The notes beneath the pieces were generated by a model. It made no database searches, had not been told where the DNA came from, and worked only from the letters and a program-made list of their open reading frames with translations. From an uncultured Pelagibacteraceae bacterium (GTDB taxonomy: Bacteria > Pseudomonadota > Alphaproteobacteria > Pelagibacterales > Pelagibacteraceae), in assembly GCA_902589345.1 (NCBI GenBank), contig CACISU010000003.1, forward strand, positions 45,067 through 109,066: DNA of 64,000 bases, written 5' to 3'. The translations under genes and the position numbers were made by a program. Below are positions 26,754 through 35,134 of the stretch, piece after piece; the first letter of the stretch is position 1; every line of letters begins with the position of its first letter.

Positions 26754-27518
26754 ATGGCTAAAGATTGGAAAACTGCACAGAATCATGAAAAACAGTTTTG
26801 GGAAAATATTTATGTAAAAAATAATTCTGATGATATATATAGAAAAACTGATGACGAAGGTTGGAAACAATTTGCTAATGAAGTTCTATTTAGACATAGT
26901 GTAAATATAAATACATTAAACAACAAAACAATATTAGATTTAGGCTCTGGACCAGCCGGTGTAGCCAAAGGTCTTCATTTAATGATTAAAAATAATTTAA
27001 TCAAAAATTCAAATGTAATCGCGGCAGATCCTTTAATGGAATTTTATAAAAAAGAAATCGGCATTTTAAAAGAAGATGAAAAATTAAAATTATTATCAAA
27101 CAAAGGAGAAAAATTGGATATTATGGATAATTCTGTAGACATAATTATCTCAACTAATGTTCTTGATCATTGTGAAAACCCAGATGATTTAATAAATGAG
27201 TGTTTTAGAATTTTAAAACCTGGTGGAATTTTTTTACCTTCGGTACACTTAGCTTATAATTATTTGAGCTTAGTATCTCCACTAATAAAATATTTTGATA
27301 AAAATCATCCCCATCATTTTACTAGTTTTACAATAGAAAAAAAATTAAAAAATAAGTTTCTAAACGTTAAAGTAATAAATAAATTTTCAATAAAACACGA
27401 TCAAAAAGAATTTACATTTATAAATATTTTTAGAGGAAAAAATTTTTTTAGATCTTTAAAGAGATTTTTGTCTAATTTCATTTTGTATACGTGTTATTTT
27501 CAGTGTAAAAAAAATTAG
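26754..27518 (+). CDS. Class I SAM-dependent methyltransferase
   Basis: This 254-residue protein has motif I as ILDLGSGPAGVAKG (about 62-75), an acidic residue in VIAADPLMEFY (about 90), and IIISTNVLDHCENPDD followed by RILKPGGIFL. That is the order for a Methyltransferase-11 type class I enzyme. Target not known; sugar O- or N-methylation is plausible from the neighbours. It is convergent with the SGNH hydrolase gene, with 3 bases between the stops. A 55-base gap upstream holds no feature I can support. Confidence 0.82.
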   Translation: MAKDWKTAQNHEKQFWENIYVKNNSDDIYRKTDDEGWKQFANEVLFRHSVNINTLNNKTILDLGSGPAGVAKGLHLMIKNNLIKNSNVIAADPLMEFYKKEIGILKEDEKLKLLSNKGEKLDIMDNSVDIIISTNVLDHCENPDDLINECFRILKPGGIFLPSVHLAYNYLSLVSPLIKYFDKNHPHHFTSFTIEKKLKNKFLNVKVINKFSIKHDQKEFTFINIFRGKNFFRSLKRFLSNFILYTCYFQCKKN

Positions 27519-27521
27519 TTT

Positions 27522-28766
27522 TTATTCGCTTAAATAATTAAATATCTGCTCAGCTACCAATTTATTTCCAATTTTATTAAAATGATCATCAATCATATAA
27601 TAATTATCATTTTCACTTTTTTTAAGATGTTCAGTTAAATCTATTAAATTAATTTTATTTTCGTTTGCAAATATTTTTAAACTTTTTTGAATATCATCAT
27701 TTATAATGTCTTCTTTTAAAAATTTATAACCTAAATTTTTAATTGCAAAGTCTACATATTTTTTTTTGATTTGATATTTACTAGGTACTATAACCAAACA
27801 GAACTCAACATTAGAATTTTTTGCTATCATATCTGCTTTTTTAAAAATATTTTTGTAATAATTTGAATTTTGAATATCAAACTCATTTAAATCTGAATAA
27901 TATTTGTCTAAATAACCCCTATTACTTATATGAAGAATAAAGGGATTTACATTTTCATTTTTAAAAATTTTTAAAGTTGATCCAGGAATATCAAACTGTT
28001 TTAGGTGTTCATCGGACTTATAATATGTAATATTATCTTTAGCAATTTTTAATCCAGTCAAAATTTTAATATTTTCTAGTAAAAAACTATTCCCAATTAT
28101 TTTATCAAATTTTAAAAGTAAACTAGCCGAATAGACTTTACGTATAATATCGTTATCAATATAGATAAACATAAATATAAATTTTGGTTTAAACTTAATA
28201 TAATCTTTCAATGTTTCAAAATATTTTAATACTCCAGCCCCAGGTACACCAAGATTAATTACTTTAAAATCTATTTTTTCTTTTATTAATTTATTTTCTA
28301 ATAATTTATCGATAGTATTTGGTTCATCTACACCGCTACCAAATACAAATGAGTCCCCAATGAGGAAAATTTTATTTTCATAATTTAGAATTTCATTGAA
28401 ATTTTTTTCCCTAAAACCTTTTTCATTAATATTATAAGTTGCTTCAAATTCGAAGTTTTTGTCAGTTCTTATTTCACTTTTATTAACTATTTCAAATTTA
28501 TTAAATTTGAGAAACAAAAATTCACATATTAAAATTGATAAAATAAAAAAAAATATTATTGACGTAGATCTTAATAATAATTTTTTTGTCTCAAAAAAAA
28601 AGGATAGGATAGATAAAATTATTAAAATTGAAGAAGAAATATATAAAAGGATAGATAAATTCTCTAAATTAATAGTTCCATCCAGGGTAAAACGTTTAAG
28701 AAAAAAAGGGTTTATTACAAAACTTAATATCAAGAAAGCAACAGTAATTTTCTTTATATTTTTCAT
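27522..28766 (-). CDS. Membrane-anchored SGNH/GDSL hydrolase-like protein
   Basis: This 414-residue protein has two or three hydrophobic segments in its first 90 residues (an N-terminal anchor). A soluble domain follows with FLIGDSFVFGSGVDEP (about 134-149, the GDS nucleophile block) and near the C-terminus MIDDHFNKIGNK (about 395-406, the Asp-x2-His pair). This catalytic triad is that of SGNH enzymes, including sugar O-acetyltransferases and esterases acting in the periplasm. The neighbouring OafA-like protein could pass acyl groups to it. It is divergent from the glycosyltransferase at 28845. Confidence 0.78.
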   Translation of the reverse strand: MKNIKKITVAFLILSFVINPFFLKRFTLDGTINLENLSILLYISSSILIILSILSFFFETKKLLLRSTSIIFFFILSILICEFLFLKFNKFEIVNKSEIRTDKNFEFEATYNINEKGFREKNFNEILNYENKIFLIGDSFVFGSGVDEPNTIDKLLENKLIKEKIDFKVINLGVPGAGVLKYFETLKDYIKFKPKFIFMFIYIDNDIIRKVYSASLLLKFDKIIGNSFLLENIKILTGLKIAKDNITYYKSDEHLKQFDIPGSTLKIFKNENVNPFILHISNRGYLDKYYSDLNEFDIQNSNYYKNIFKKADMIAKNSNVEFCLVIVPSKYQIKKKYVDFAIKNLGYKFLKEDIINDDIQKSLKIFANENKINLIDLTEHLKKSENDNYYMIDDHFNKIGNKLVAEQIFNYLSE

Positions 28767-28844
28767 TTTATAGTAAAATTTATTTATCCCTTTTTAAATT
28801 TTAATATAATAACTAATTTAATTATATTATTATATTTATTTTCT

Positions 28845-29957
28845 ATGAAAATTTTATTAGATACAACTACTCTTCTATCACCCAAAGGTGGTATTGGACA
28901 TTATGTAGATAAAATTTCTAACGAATTAATTAATGATAGAAACTTCCAACCATTCTTTTTAACTGATAATTATTTTTCAAGAGATTTAAATAAAATTAAA
29001 GATTACAAACCAAGTTTATTTGAAAGGATTTTAAAAAAAAATATTAGACTTGATTACAAATACAAAAATATAATAATTAATCGATTTATTAAAAAAAATA
29101 ATATTGAGATATTTCATCAACCAAATTTTATAGGCTTTGATTCAAAAACAAAAAATATTATCACTGTACATGATTTATCTTGGTTACGTTTTCCAGAATT
29201 TTTTCTAAAGAGAGAATTAGATTATTTCAAATTATTTTTTGAAAAATCAATCAAATCGGCATTCAAAGTCATAGTGCATTCAAATTTTGTAAAGCAAGAA
29301 TTAAATTTAATATATAATATTTCAGAATCTAAAATTAAAGTAATTCATGAAGATTTAAGGCAAGAATTTAAAATTTTAGATGAAAATAAATGTTTAAATT
29401 TCTTAAATAAATACAATTTAAAATATAAAAAATTTATATTAATTTTAAATACTCTGGATAATAGAAAAAATTATAAATTTATTCTTGATGTCTATGATAG
29501 CCTAAGTGATAATGTGAAAAAAAATTTCCCTTTAATTATTGCTGGTATGCCTGGAAGAAACTCAGACGAGATTATTAATAAAATCTCAAAAGTAAAAAAT
29601 TGTTTTTATATAGGTTATTTAAACGAAAATTATTTAAATCAATGTTATTCTTCAGCAAAAATATTAATTTATCCTTCTTTATATGAAGGATTTGGGATAT
29701 CGCCACTTGAGTCCATGGCTTCCGGAACACCAGTTGTTGCATCTTCTATTGAGTCTTCAAAAGAAATATTAGGTGAGTCATCAATCTTGGTAGAAATTAA
29801 AGAAAAATCAAGTTGGATAAAATCAATCTCAGAAATTTTAGATGATAAAAACAAATATGAAGATTTTGTAAATCGCGGACTTAATAAATCAACAAATTTT
29901 ACAAAAGGAACTACATCAAAAAATATTTTAAAATTATATAAAGAATTAGAATCTTAA
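28845..29957 (+). CDS. Glycosyltransferase family 4
   Basis: This 370-residue GT-B protein begins with ILLDTTTLLSPKGGIGHYV, with the glycine-rich acceptor loop, and has ILNTLDNRKNYKFIL (about 200), IIAGMPGRNSDEI, and YPSLYEGFGISPLESMASG (about 278-296). The last has the E-x7-E donor-binding motif. This is a well-conserved family 4 transferase. It adds a sugar at the cytoplasmic membrane face. It is a single plus-strand gene between two minus-strand cassettes, with 78 bases upstream that contain no clear promoter beyond AT-rich boxes. Confidence 0.9.
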   Translation: MKILLDTTTLLSPKGGIGHYVDKISNELINDRNFQPFFLTDNYFSRDLNKIKDYKPSLFERILKKNIRLDYKYKNIIINRFIKKNNIEIFHQPNFIGFDSKTKNIITVHDLSWLRFPEFFLKRELDYFKLFFEKSIKSAFKVIVHSNFVKQELNLIYNISESKIKVIHEDLRQEFKILDENKCLNFLNKYNLKYKKFILILNTLDNRKNYKFILDVYDSLSDNVKKNFPLIIAGMPGRNSDEIINKISKVKNCFYIGYLNENYLNQCYSSAKILIYPSLYEGFGISPLESMASGTPVVASSIESSKEILGESSILVEIKEKSSWIKSISEILDDKNKYEDFVNRGLNKSTNFTKGTTSKNILKLYKELES

Positions 29958-29971
29958 AAAACTAAAATTTA

Positions 29972-31807
29972 TTAATCAAGATCAAATTTATCTTTATAAT
30001 TAATTTTTAAACTTGAATCCTGTTCTTCTTTAATTAAGTAACAATTTCCAATAACAAGAATATCTAATTCTGTACCCATAAAACAATTAAAAGCATTTTC
30101 GGGAGTATTAACTATAGGTTCTCCTCTTACATTGAATGATGTATTTACAATCACTGGGCAGCCAGTTTTTTCCTTAAATGCTTTAATTAATTTATAATAA
30201 AGAGGGTTTGTTTTCTGATGCACTGTTTGTATTCTGGCAGAGTAGTCCACATGCGTAACAGCTGGAATTTTAGATCTTTGCACATTTAATTTCTCTATAC
30301 CAAATAAATTATTTTCTTTCTGTGTCATTTCAATTTTTTTATCACTATGGATTTGGCCTACTAAGAGCATGTATGGACTATCAACATCTAAGTTGAACCA
30401 TGTAGACACATCTTCTCGAAGTATTGATGGAGCAAAAGGTCTAAAACTTTCCCTATACTTTACTTTCAAGTTTAAGTTTTTTTGCATAGAGCTAGATCTT
30501 GCATCCCCTAATATTGATCTACCTCCTAAAGCCCTAGGTCCAAATTCCATTCTTCCTTGGAACCATCCAACTGCCTTACCAGCAATTAAAGCTTCCGAAG
30601 TTTTATCTACAATTTCTTTTTCAGTTAATTCATGAAAGTTTGCTCCCAATTTTTTTAAATTATTTTTAATTTGCTCCTTAGAATAATCTGGACCCAAATA
30701 AGACCCTTCCATATTATCATTTGAATTAATAATTCTTTTGTTACCTTGATCAATATGCCATAAAGCTAAAGCTGCTCCTAAAGATCCTCCTGCATCACCT
30801 GCAGCAGGTTGTATCCAAATATTGTCAAAAATTTTTTCTTGAAGAATTTTACCATTGGCAACACAATTTAATGCAACTCCACCAGCTAGGCATAAATTAT
30901 TAATATTATATTCTTTACGAATAGCCTTGGCCAATTTGATCATAATTTCCTCAGTAACCTTTTGAATAGATGAAGCTATATCCATATGAAATTGGGTTAG
31001 CTTTTCGTTATTTGGGTTTCTGGATTTTTGACCAAATAAATTATTAAAACGATTGTTAGTCATTGTTAAACCCGTTGCATAATTAAAATATTTTTGATTT
31101 AATCTAAATGTTCCGTCCTCTTTAATATCAATTAGTTGTTTTACTTTATCCTCATAAATAGGATTTCCATATGGTGCTAAACCCATCAATTTATATTCTC
31201 CACTGTTAACTTTAAATCCAGTATAATAAGTAAATGCTGAATAAAGAAGTCCAAGAGAGTGGGGGAAATGAATTTCCTTTTTAATTTCTAATTTATTACC
31301 TTTACCGACCGCAACCGTGGTTGTTGCCCATTCCCCTACACCATCTGCAGTCAAAACTACAGCTTCTTCAAAGGGAGAAGGAAAAAATGCACTTGCTGCA
31401 TGACTAAGGTGGTGATCTGAAAAAAATATATTTTCATCAGATTTATATTCTTTGTCATGTTCTTTAAGTTTATTAAATAACAAATTTTTTTGAAACAATT
31501 TTTCTTTAACCCACAAAGGCATTGCTTTACTGAAAGAAACAAACCCTTTAGGGGCAAAAGCAACATAAGTTTCTAACAATCTTTCAAATTTTAAAAAAGG
31601 TTTTTCAAAAAAAACTATTTGATTCACTTCATTTAAATTTAAATTTCCATAATTCAATACAAATTCAATTGCATTTTTTGGATAGCTTGCATCGTGTTTT
31701 TTTCTTGTGAATCTTTCTTCTTGAGCCGCTGCAATTATTTTTCCATCTTTTAAAAGACATGCCGCACTGTCATGATAAAATGCAGATATACCTAAGATTG
31801 ATTTCAC
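29972..31807 (-). CDS. Carbamoyltransferase (NodU/CmcH family)
   Basis: This 611-residue protein starts at GTG 31807 with SILGISAFYHDSAACLL. It has ITAADGVGEW-like TADGVGEWATTTV (about 152-164), the metal-binding SDHHLSHAAS region (about 130-139), and LAGGVALNCVANGK in the second half of its Kae1-like domain. The C-terminal part has GWFQGRMEFGPRALGGRSIL, typical of the carbamoyltransferase C-terminal domain. The family moves carbamoyl from carbamoyl phosphate to a hydroxyl of a sugar. Its start is 1 base from the stop of the DUF5989 gene, which follows sxtJ; the three form one operon. Confidence 0.9.
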   Translation of the reverse strand: MKSILGISAFYHDSAACLLKDGKIIAAAQEERFTRKKHDASYPKNAIEFVLNYGNLNLNEVNQIVFFEKPFLKFERLLETYVAFAPKGFVSFSKAMPLWVKEKLFQKNLLFNKLKEHDKEYKSDENIFFSDHHLSHAASAFFPSPFEEAVVLTADGVGEWATTTVAVGKGNKLEIKKEIHFPHSLGLLYSAFTYYTGFKVNSGEYKLMGLAPYGNPIYEDKVKQLIDIKEDGTFRLNQKYFNYATGLTMTNNRFNNLFGQKSRNPNNEKLTQFHMDIASSIQKVTEEIMIKLAKAIRKEYNINNLCLAGGVALNCVANGKILQEKIFDNIWIQPAAGDAGGSLGAALALWHIDQGNKRIINSNDNMEGSYLGPDYSKEQIKNNLKKLGANFHELTEKEIVDKTSEALIAGKAVGWFQGRMEFGPRALGGRSILGDARSSSMQKNLNLKVKYRESFRPFAPSILREDVSTWFNLDVDSPYMLLVGQIHSDKKIEMTQKENNLFGIEKLNVQRSKIPAVTHVDYSARIQTVHQKTNPLYYKLIKAFKEKTGCPVIVNTSFNVRGEPIVNTPENAFNCFMGTELDILVIGNCYLIKEEQDSSLKINYKDKFDLD

Positions 31808-31808
31808 T

Positions 31809-31958
31809 TTAAAAAATAGTGTAAATAAACGGTGCTACCGCAGACCCTTGGGTTAAAACAATTAAGCCTCCAAATAAAACTAAGACTATAATTATTGGGA
31901 AAAGCCAATACTTTTTTCTTACTTTTAGAAATTCCCAAAATTCTTTTATAAAACTCAT
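31809..31958 (-). CDS. DUF5989 family small membrane protein
   Basis: This 49-residue gene is too short for common cut-offs but clear. It starts MSFIKEFWEFLKVRKKYW, has one membrane segment (LFPIIIVLVLFGGLIVL, about 19-35), and ends GSAVAPFIYTIF. I recognise it as DUF5989, a small protein often encoded beside SxtJ and carbamoyltransferases. It lies 1 base after the stop of sxtJ and ends 1 base before the carbamoyltransferase start. A role in supporting carbamoylation or in membrane placement of the enzyme is inference; the function is unknown. Confidence 0.85.
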   Translation of the reverse strand: MSFIKEFWEFLKVRKKYWLFPIIIVLVLFGGLIVLTQGSAVAPFIYTIF

Positions 31959-31959
31959 A

Positions 31960-32349
31960 TTAAAATTGATTTTTCATCTTACTTTTGGGTTCATTTTTTT
32001 CAATCCAATATGAATCATTATTATTGAATTTTAAATTAAGTATATCTTTTTTTGACAATCTCATCAAAAAACCTATAGGGGTAACTACAAAGAAAAATAT
32101 TATTCCCATTATTATTGGCGAAATAATTGTTCCTAATAATATTCCAAAGTTAAACCACATTCTGTTTAAAGGTGTCAATATTCTTGATTGCAATAAACCT
32201 GAAATAAGAAAAAAAACTGACAATAAAATTAAAATTAAAATTAAAATTATAGGACTATTTTTAACATAAAAAAAAACTGCTAAAATTAAAAAAAATAAAA
32301 AAAAGACAATTCCAAAACTTTTATTTGATGGTAAATTATATTCTTTCAT
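31960..32349 (-). CDS. SxtJ family membrane protein
   Basis: This 129-residue protein has three to four hydrophobic segments. The middle part, LTPLNRMWFNFGILLG (about 77-92), followed by a Pro-rich segment and VVTPIGFLMRL, is the conserved core of SxtJ-like proteins found next to carbamoyltransferases, including in saxitoxin clusters. Function is unknown. The first gene of a three-gene minus-strand operon. Residues about 34-42 (ILILILILL) are encoded by four perfect copies of a six-base unit at 32225-32248. Confidence 0.82.
   Translation of the reverse strand: MKEYNLPSNKSFGIVFFLFFLILAVFFYVKNSPIILILILILLSVFFLISGLLQSRILTPLNRMWFNFGILLGTIISPIIMGIIFFFVVTPIGFLMRLSKKDILNLKFNNNDSYWIEKNEPKSKMKNQF
32225..32248. 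repeat. Six-base tandem repeat, four copies
   Basis: Four perfect copies of AAAATT on the plus strand lie inside sxtJ and encode alternating Ile and Leu in a membrane segment on the minus strand. Because the unit is six bases, a change in copy number would keep the frame and only lengthen the segment. Confidence 0.85.
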
Positions 32350-32413
32350 ATTATTTCTATTGATATAATAATATCACTAAATTAAAACAAAATATATAAA
32401 TTGTAATTATCCA

Positions 32414-33295
32414 ATGAAAAATATTGTTATTGTCACAGGAGGGGCAGGGTTTGTTGGTTCAAGTTTAATTGAGTATTTATTAATTAAAACAAAATTTAAT
32501 ATTATTAGTATCGATAATTACTCATCAGGCAGCAAAAGGAACCATATTAAAAACAAAAAAGTTAAGTACATTAATTCAAATACAAAAGATATATTTAAAG
32601 TTTTAAATAAATATAAAAAAAAAATTAATTCAATTTTTCATTTTGGAGAATTTTCAAGAATTTATCAAAGCTTCTTAAAAATGAATGAATGTATTAATTC
32701 TAATACTATCGGATCTAATGAAGTTTTTAATTTTTGTCTTAAAAACAAAATAAAATTAATTTATTCAGCCACTTCAGCAAGTATTGGAAATAAAGGGAAC
32801 GATAAAAATTTGTCACCATATGCATTTACAAAAGCAAAAAATATAGAAATGTTAGAAAATCTTAAAAAATGGTATAATTTTAAATTTGAAATTATCTATT
32901 TTTATAATGTGTACGGTCCAAGACAAATTCAGTCAGGAGATATGGCAACCATTATAGGGATATTTGAAAAACAATATAAAAAAAAAATACCGCTTACAGT
33001 TGTTAAACCTGGAACACAATCAAGAAGGTTTACACATATTTCTGATACAATTAAGGTTTGTTATTTATCATGGAAAAAAAATAAGTGCAGACATTATAGT
33101 ATATCAAATAAAAAAAGTTTTACTGTTTTAGAAGTTGCAAAAATGTTTAAATCTAAAATTAAATATCTTCCTCATAGAAGAGGTGAAAGATATGCTTCAG
33201 CCTTAACTAGTATGAATTTATCAAATAAGGTTCATAAATTTTTTGGAAAAGTAAAACTTGAAGATTATATAAAAAATATTGTTAAAAACTCTTAA
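32414..33295 (+). CDS. NAD-dependent sugar epimerase (GalE-like)
   Basis: This 293-residue extended SDR has VTGGAGFVGSSLIEYL at the N-terminus, the Asp of ISIDNYSSGSKRNH (about 35-48, recognising NAD), Tyr-x3-Lys in SPYAFTK (about 135-141), and FYNVYGPRQ (about 161-169). It is the last island gene before the 5S rRNA. It is shorter than E. coli GalE (338), lacking part of the C-terminal substrate domain. The lone plus-strand gene is divergent from sxtJ. It probably acts on a UDP- or GDP-sugar. Confidence 0.87.
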   Translation: MKNIVIVTGGAGFVGSSLIEYLLIKTKFNIISIDNYSSGSKRNHIKNKKVKYINSNTKDIFKVLNKYKKKINSIFHFGEFSRIYQSFLKMNECINSNTIGSNEVFNFCLKNKIKLIYSATSASIGNKGNDKNLSPYAFTKAKNIEMLENLKKWYNFKFEIIYFYNVYGPRQIQSGDMATIIGIFEKQYKKKIPLTVVKPGTQSRRFTHISDTIKVCYLSWKKNKCRHYSISNKKSFTVLEVAKMFKSKIKYLPHRRGERYASALTSMNLSNKVHKFFGKVKLEDYIKNIVKNS

Positions 33296-33314
33296 AAATT
33301 CACTTTTTTCATTG

Positions 33315-33342
33315 TTTACAATATTTTAAATTTAGGTATAAC
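33315..33342 (+). promoter_or_regulatory. Promoter-like boxes of the 5S rRNA gene
   Basis: TTTACA (33315-33320) and TATAAC (33337-33342) are each one mismatch from the sigma-70 consensus and are separated by 16 bases. The 5S sequence begins 6 bases after the second box, so transcription would start at or right before the mature 5' end. Since no 16S or 23S precedes it, the gene needs its own promoter. Confidence 0.65.
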
Positions 33343-33347
33343 TTTTT

Positions 33348-33463
33348 TGCCGGTGATTATTGCGAAGGGGTTATACCCGATCCCATTTCGAACTCGGAAG
33401 TCAAGCCCTTCTGCGCCGATGGTACTTTGTCTTAAGACATGGAAGAGTAGGACGTTGCCGGCA
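33348..33463 (+). rRNA. rrf: 5S ribosomal RNA
   Basis: About 116 bases. The 5' end TGCCGG pairs with the 3' end CCGGCA (helix I). The interior contains the conserved loop sequence CCCATTTCGAACTCGG and a GAAGTCAAG segment as in bacterial 5S. No 16S or 23S gene is nearby in the window: the upstream gene is a sugar epimerase and the downstream one rpmJ. In described Pelagibacter genomes a hypervariable island lies between 23S and 5S, which fits. Ends are set by the pairing and may be off by one or two bases. Confidence 0.92.
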
Positions 33464-33479
33464 TCTTAAATGTAAAAAT

Positions 33480-33605
33480 ATGAAAATTAAAAGTTCCTTA
33501 AAGTCTATAAAAAAAAGAGATCTAAATTCAAAATTAGTTAGAAGAAGAGGAAGAGTTTACATAATCAACAAAATAAACCCAAAATATAAAGCCCGTCAAA
33601 AATAA
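33480..33605 (+). CDS. rpmJ: 50S ribosomal protein L36
   Basis: This 41-residue protein starts [18 protein letters not shown] and has [27 protein letters not shown] ending, matching the alphaproteobacterial type of L36. It has no cysteines, so it is the zinc-independent form. The true start is the ATG at 33480. It begins 16 bases after the 5S rRNA, with no clear ribosome-binding site, and may be read from the 5S promoter. The protein binds 23S rRNA at the base of the large subunit. Confidence 0.92.
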   Translation: MKIKSSLKSIKKRDLNSKLVRRRGRVYIINKINPKYKARQK

Positions 33606-33635
33606 TTTAAATATATATAAGAGGTTATTTAAATT
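33604..33635 (+). terminator. AT-only hairpin after rpmJ
   Basis: AATTTAAATA (33604-33613) and TATTTAAATT (33626-33635) form a perfect 10-bp stem with a 12-base loop, overlapping the rpmJ stop. A run of five T follows about 10 bases later. The stem has no G-C pair, so it may be weak or not a terminator. Confidence 0.3.
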
Positions 33636-33668
33636 TAGGAATATTTTTGAAGAATCTTAATTGTGGAG

Positions 33669-33694
33669 AACTGTCGCAATCATAACAGTTTTGG
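33669..33694 (+). terminator. Hairpin with T-rich tail between rpmJ and pntA
   Basis: AACTGT (33669-33674) pairs with ACAGTT (33685-33690) and is followed by TT-GG-TTTT. A six-bp stem with a T-rich tail is a possible intrinsic terminator for the 5S-rpmJ transcript, ahead of pntA. The stem is short, so the call is tentative. Confidence 0.35.
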
Positions 33695-33729
33695 TTTTAA
33701 TGTTAATAATTTTGATATAGATTTTTTTT

Positions 33730-34818
33730 ATGAGAATTTCATCATTATTAGAAAATCAAAAAGTTGAGAAAAGAATTGCCATCACACCCGATATTGCAAA
33801 AAAATACCTAAGCCTAGGTTTTGATTTGGCGTTATCAGAAAATTATGGAGTACATTTAGGAATTAATGATAAAGAATATAAAGATTGTGGAGTTAAAATA
33901 ATAAAAGATAACAATGAGTTAATTAATAATTCAGATCTAATTTTGCAATTAGGATTGTTGTCAGACGATAATTTATCTTTATTAAAAGGAAATCAAAATA
34001 TAATTGGGGTTTTTGATACATATAAAAATAAAGATAAATTGGAAAAATTTGCAAAAAACAAAATTAATTTTTTTTCACTGGAGCTTTTACCAAGAATAAC
34101 TAGAGCACAATCTATGGATATTCTTTCTTCTCAGGCAAACTTAGCTGGTTATAAAGCGGTAATAGAATCATTTTCTTTGTTTGAAAAGGCCATTCCAATG
34201 ATGATGACAGCTGCTGGAACAGTTCCTGCTGCAAAAATTTTGGTTATAGGTGCTGGAGTCGCTGGACTACAAGCAATTGCAACTGCAAAAAGAATGGGGG
34301 CTATTGTTTTTGCTACTGATGTAAGAATTTCATCCAAAGAGCAGGTCGAAAGCTTAGGTGGAAAATTTCTAACAGTAGAAGGTGAAGAAAATCTTGAGAC
34401 AGAAGGAGGCTATGCCAAAGAAGCTTCAGAAAATTTTAAAAAAAAACAAGAAGAACTGTTATCTGAAACTTTAAAAAAAATTGATATTGTAATTTGTACA
34501 GCTTTAATTCCTGGAAAAAAAGCTCCAGTAATTATTAAAGAAAATATGATAAATAATATGCAACCTGGCTCTGTGATTTATGACTTGGCCGCTATTCAAG
34601 GTGGAAATGCTGCTTTTACAAAAGTAGATCAAATAGTTGATAAAAATGGAATAAGAATAGTTGGAGAAACAAATATTTTAAATAAGTTACCAGTTTCTGC
34701 TTCTAGTTTATATGCAAAGAATTTGTTTAATTTCGTTGTTAATTTATATGATAAAGAAAATAAAAAAATAAATATTAATTTAGAAGATGAAATAATTGAA
34801 AAAACTTTAATTAAATAA
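33730..34818 (+). CDS. pntA: NAD(P) transhydrogenase alpha subunit, part 1
   Basis: This 362-residue protein is the soluble NAD-binding domain (dI) of proton-translocating transhydrogenase. It starts RISSLLENQKVEKRIAIT and has the Rossmann motif ILVIGAGVAGLQAIATA (about 170-186) and the mobile-loop region. In many alphaproteobacteria the alpha subunit is split, as here, into a soluble part and a short membrane part encoded next. The enzyme moves hydride between NADH and NADP with the proton gradient, giving NADPH. It is first in the pntAA-pntAB-pntB operon, 4 bases before the next gene. Confidence 0.95.
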   Translation: MRISSLLENQKVEKRIAITPDIAKKYLSLGFDLALSENYGVHLGINDKEYKDCGVKIIKDNNELINNSDLILQLGLLSDDNLSLLKGNQNIIGVFDTYKNKDKLEKFAKNKINFFSLELLPRITRAQSMDILSSQANLAGYKAVIESFSLFEKAIPMMMTAAGTVPAAKILVIGAGVAGLQAIATAKRMGAIVFATDVRISSKEQVESLGGKFLTVEGEENLETEGGYAKEASENFKKKQEELLSETLKKIDIVICTALIPGKKAPVIIKENMINNMQPGSVIYDLAAIQGGNAAFTKVDQIVDKNGIRIVGETNILNKLPVSASSLYAKNLFNFVVNLYDKENKKININLEDEIIEKTLIK

Positions 34819-34822
34819 AGCT

Positions 34823-35134
34823 ATGGAAATAGATCCTTTTATATTTAGACTCAGTATTTTTATTCTTTCAATTTTTGTTGGGTATTATGTAGTGTGGAGC
34901 GTTACTCCATCTCTTCATACTCCACTAATGTCTGTAACAAACGCAATTTCTTCAGTCATAATTGTTGGGGCTATAATTGCTGCTTTGGCAGGTAACTCAG
35001 AAAATATATTTGATACTGCTAACATTTTTGGATTTATTGCAATTGTATTAGCGGCTGTGAATATTTTTGGTGGGTTTCTGGTTACTCAAAGAATGCTTGC
35101 GATGTACAAAAAAAAAAAGAAAGATAAAAAATGA
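34823..35134 (+). CDS. pntAB: NAD(P) transhydrogenase alpha subunit, part 2 (membrane)
   Basis: This 103-residue protein has three hydrophobic segments. It includes the conserved YYVVWSVTPSLHTPLMSVTN (about 21-40) and AIVLAAVNIFGGFLVTQRML (about 73-92). It is the membrane part of the alpha subunit and helps form the proton channel with PntB. It overlaps pntB by 4 bases, so the two are probably translated together. Size and order are typical for a split alpha subunit. Confidence 0.95.
   Translation: MEIDPFIFRLSIFILSIFVGYYVVWSVTPSLHTPLMSVTNAISSVIIVGAIIAALAGNSENIFDTANIFGFIAIVLAAVNIFGGFLVTQRMLAMYKKKKKDKK

Noticed and set aside
28805..28810. Perfect TATAAT upstream of the glycosyltransferase at 28845
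   Set aside because: No matching -35 box was found and such hexamers are expected often by chance in this composition.
33360..33479. An upstream extension of rpmJ reading through the 5S rRNA
   Set aside because: The frame lies inside the 5S gene and its product there has no relation to L36; the ATG at 33480 gives the normal 41 residues.
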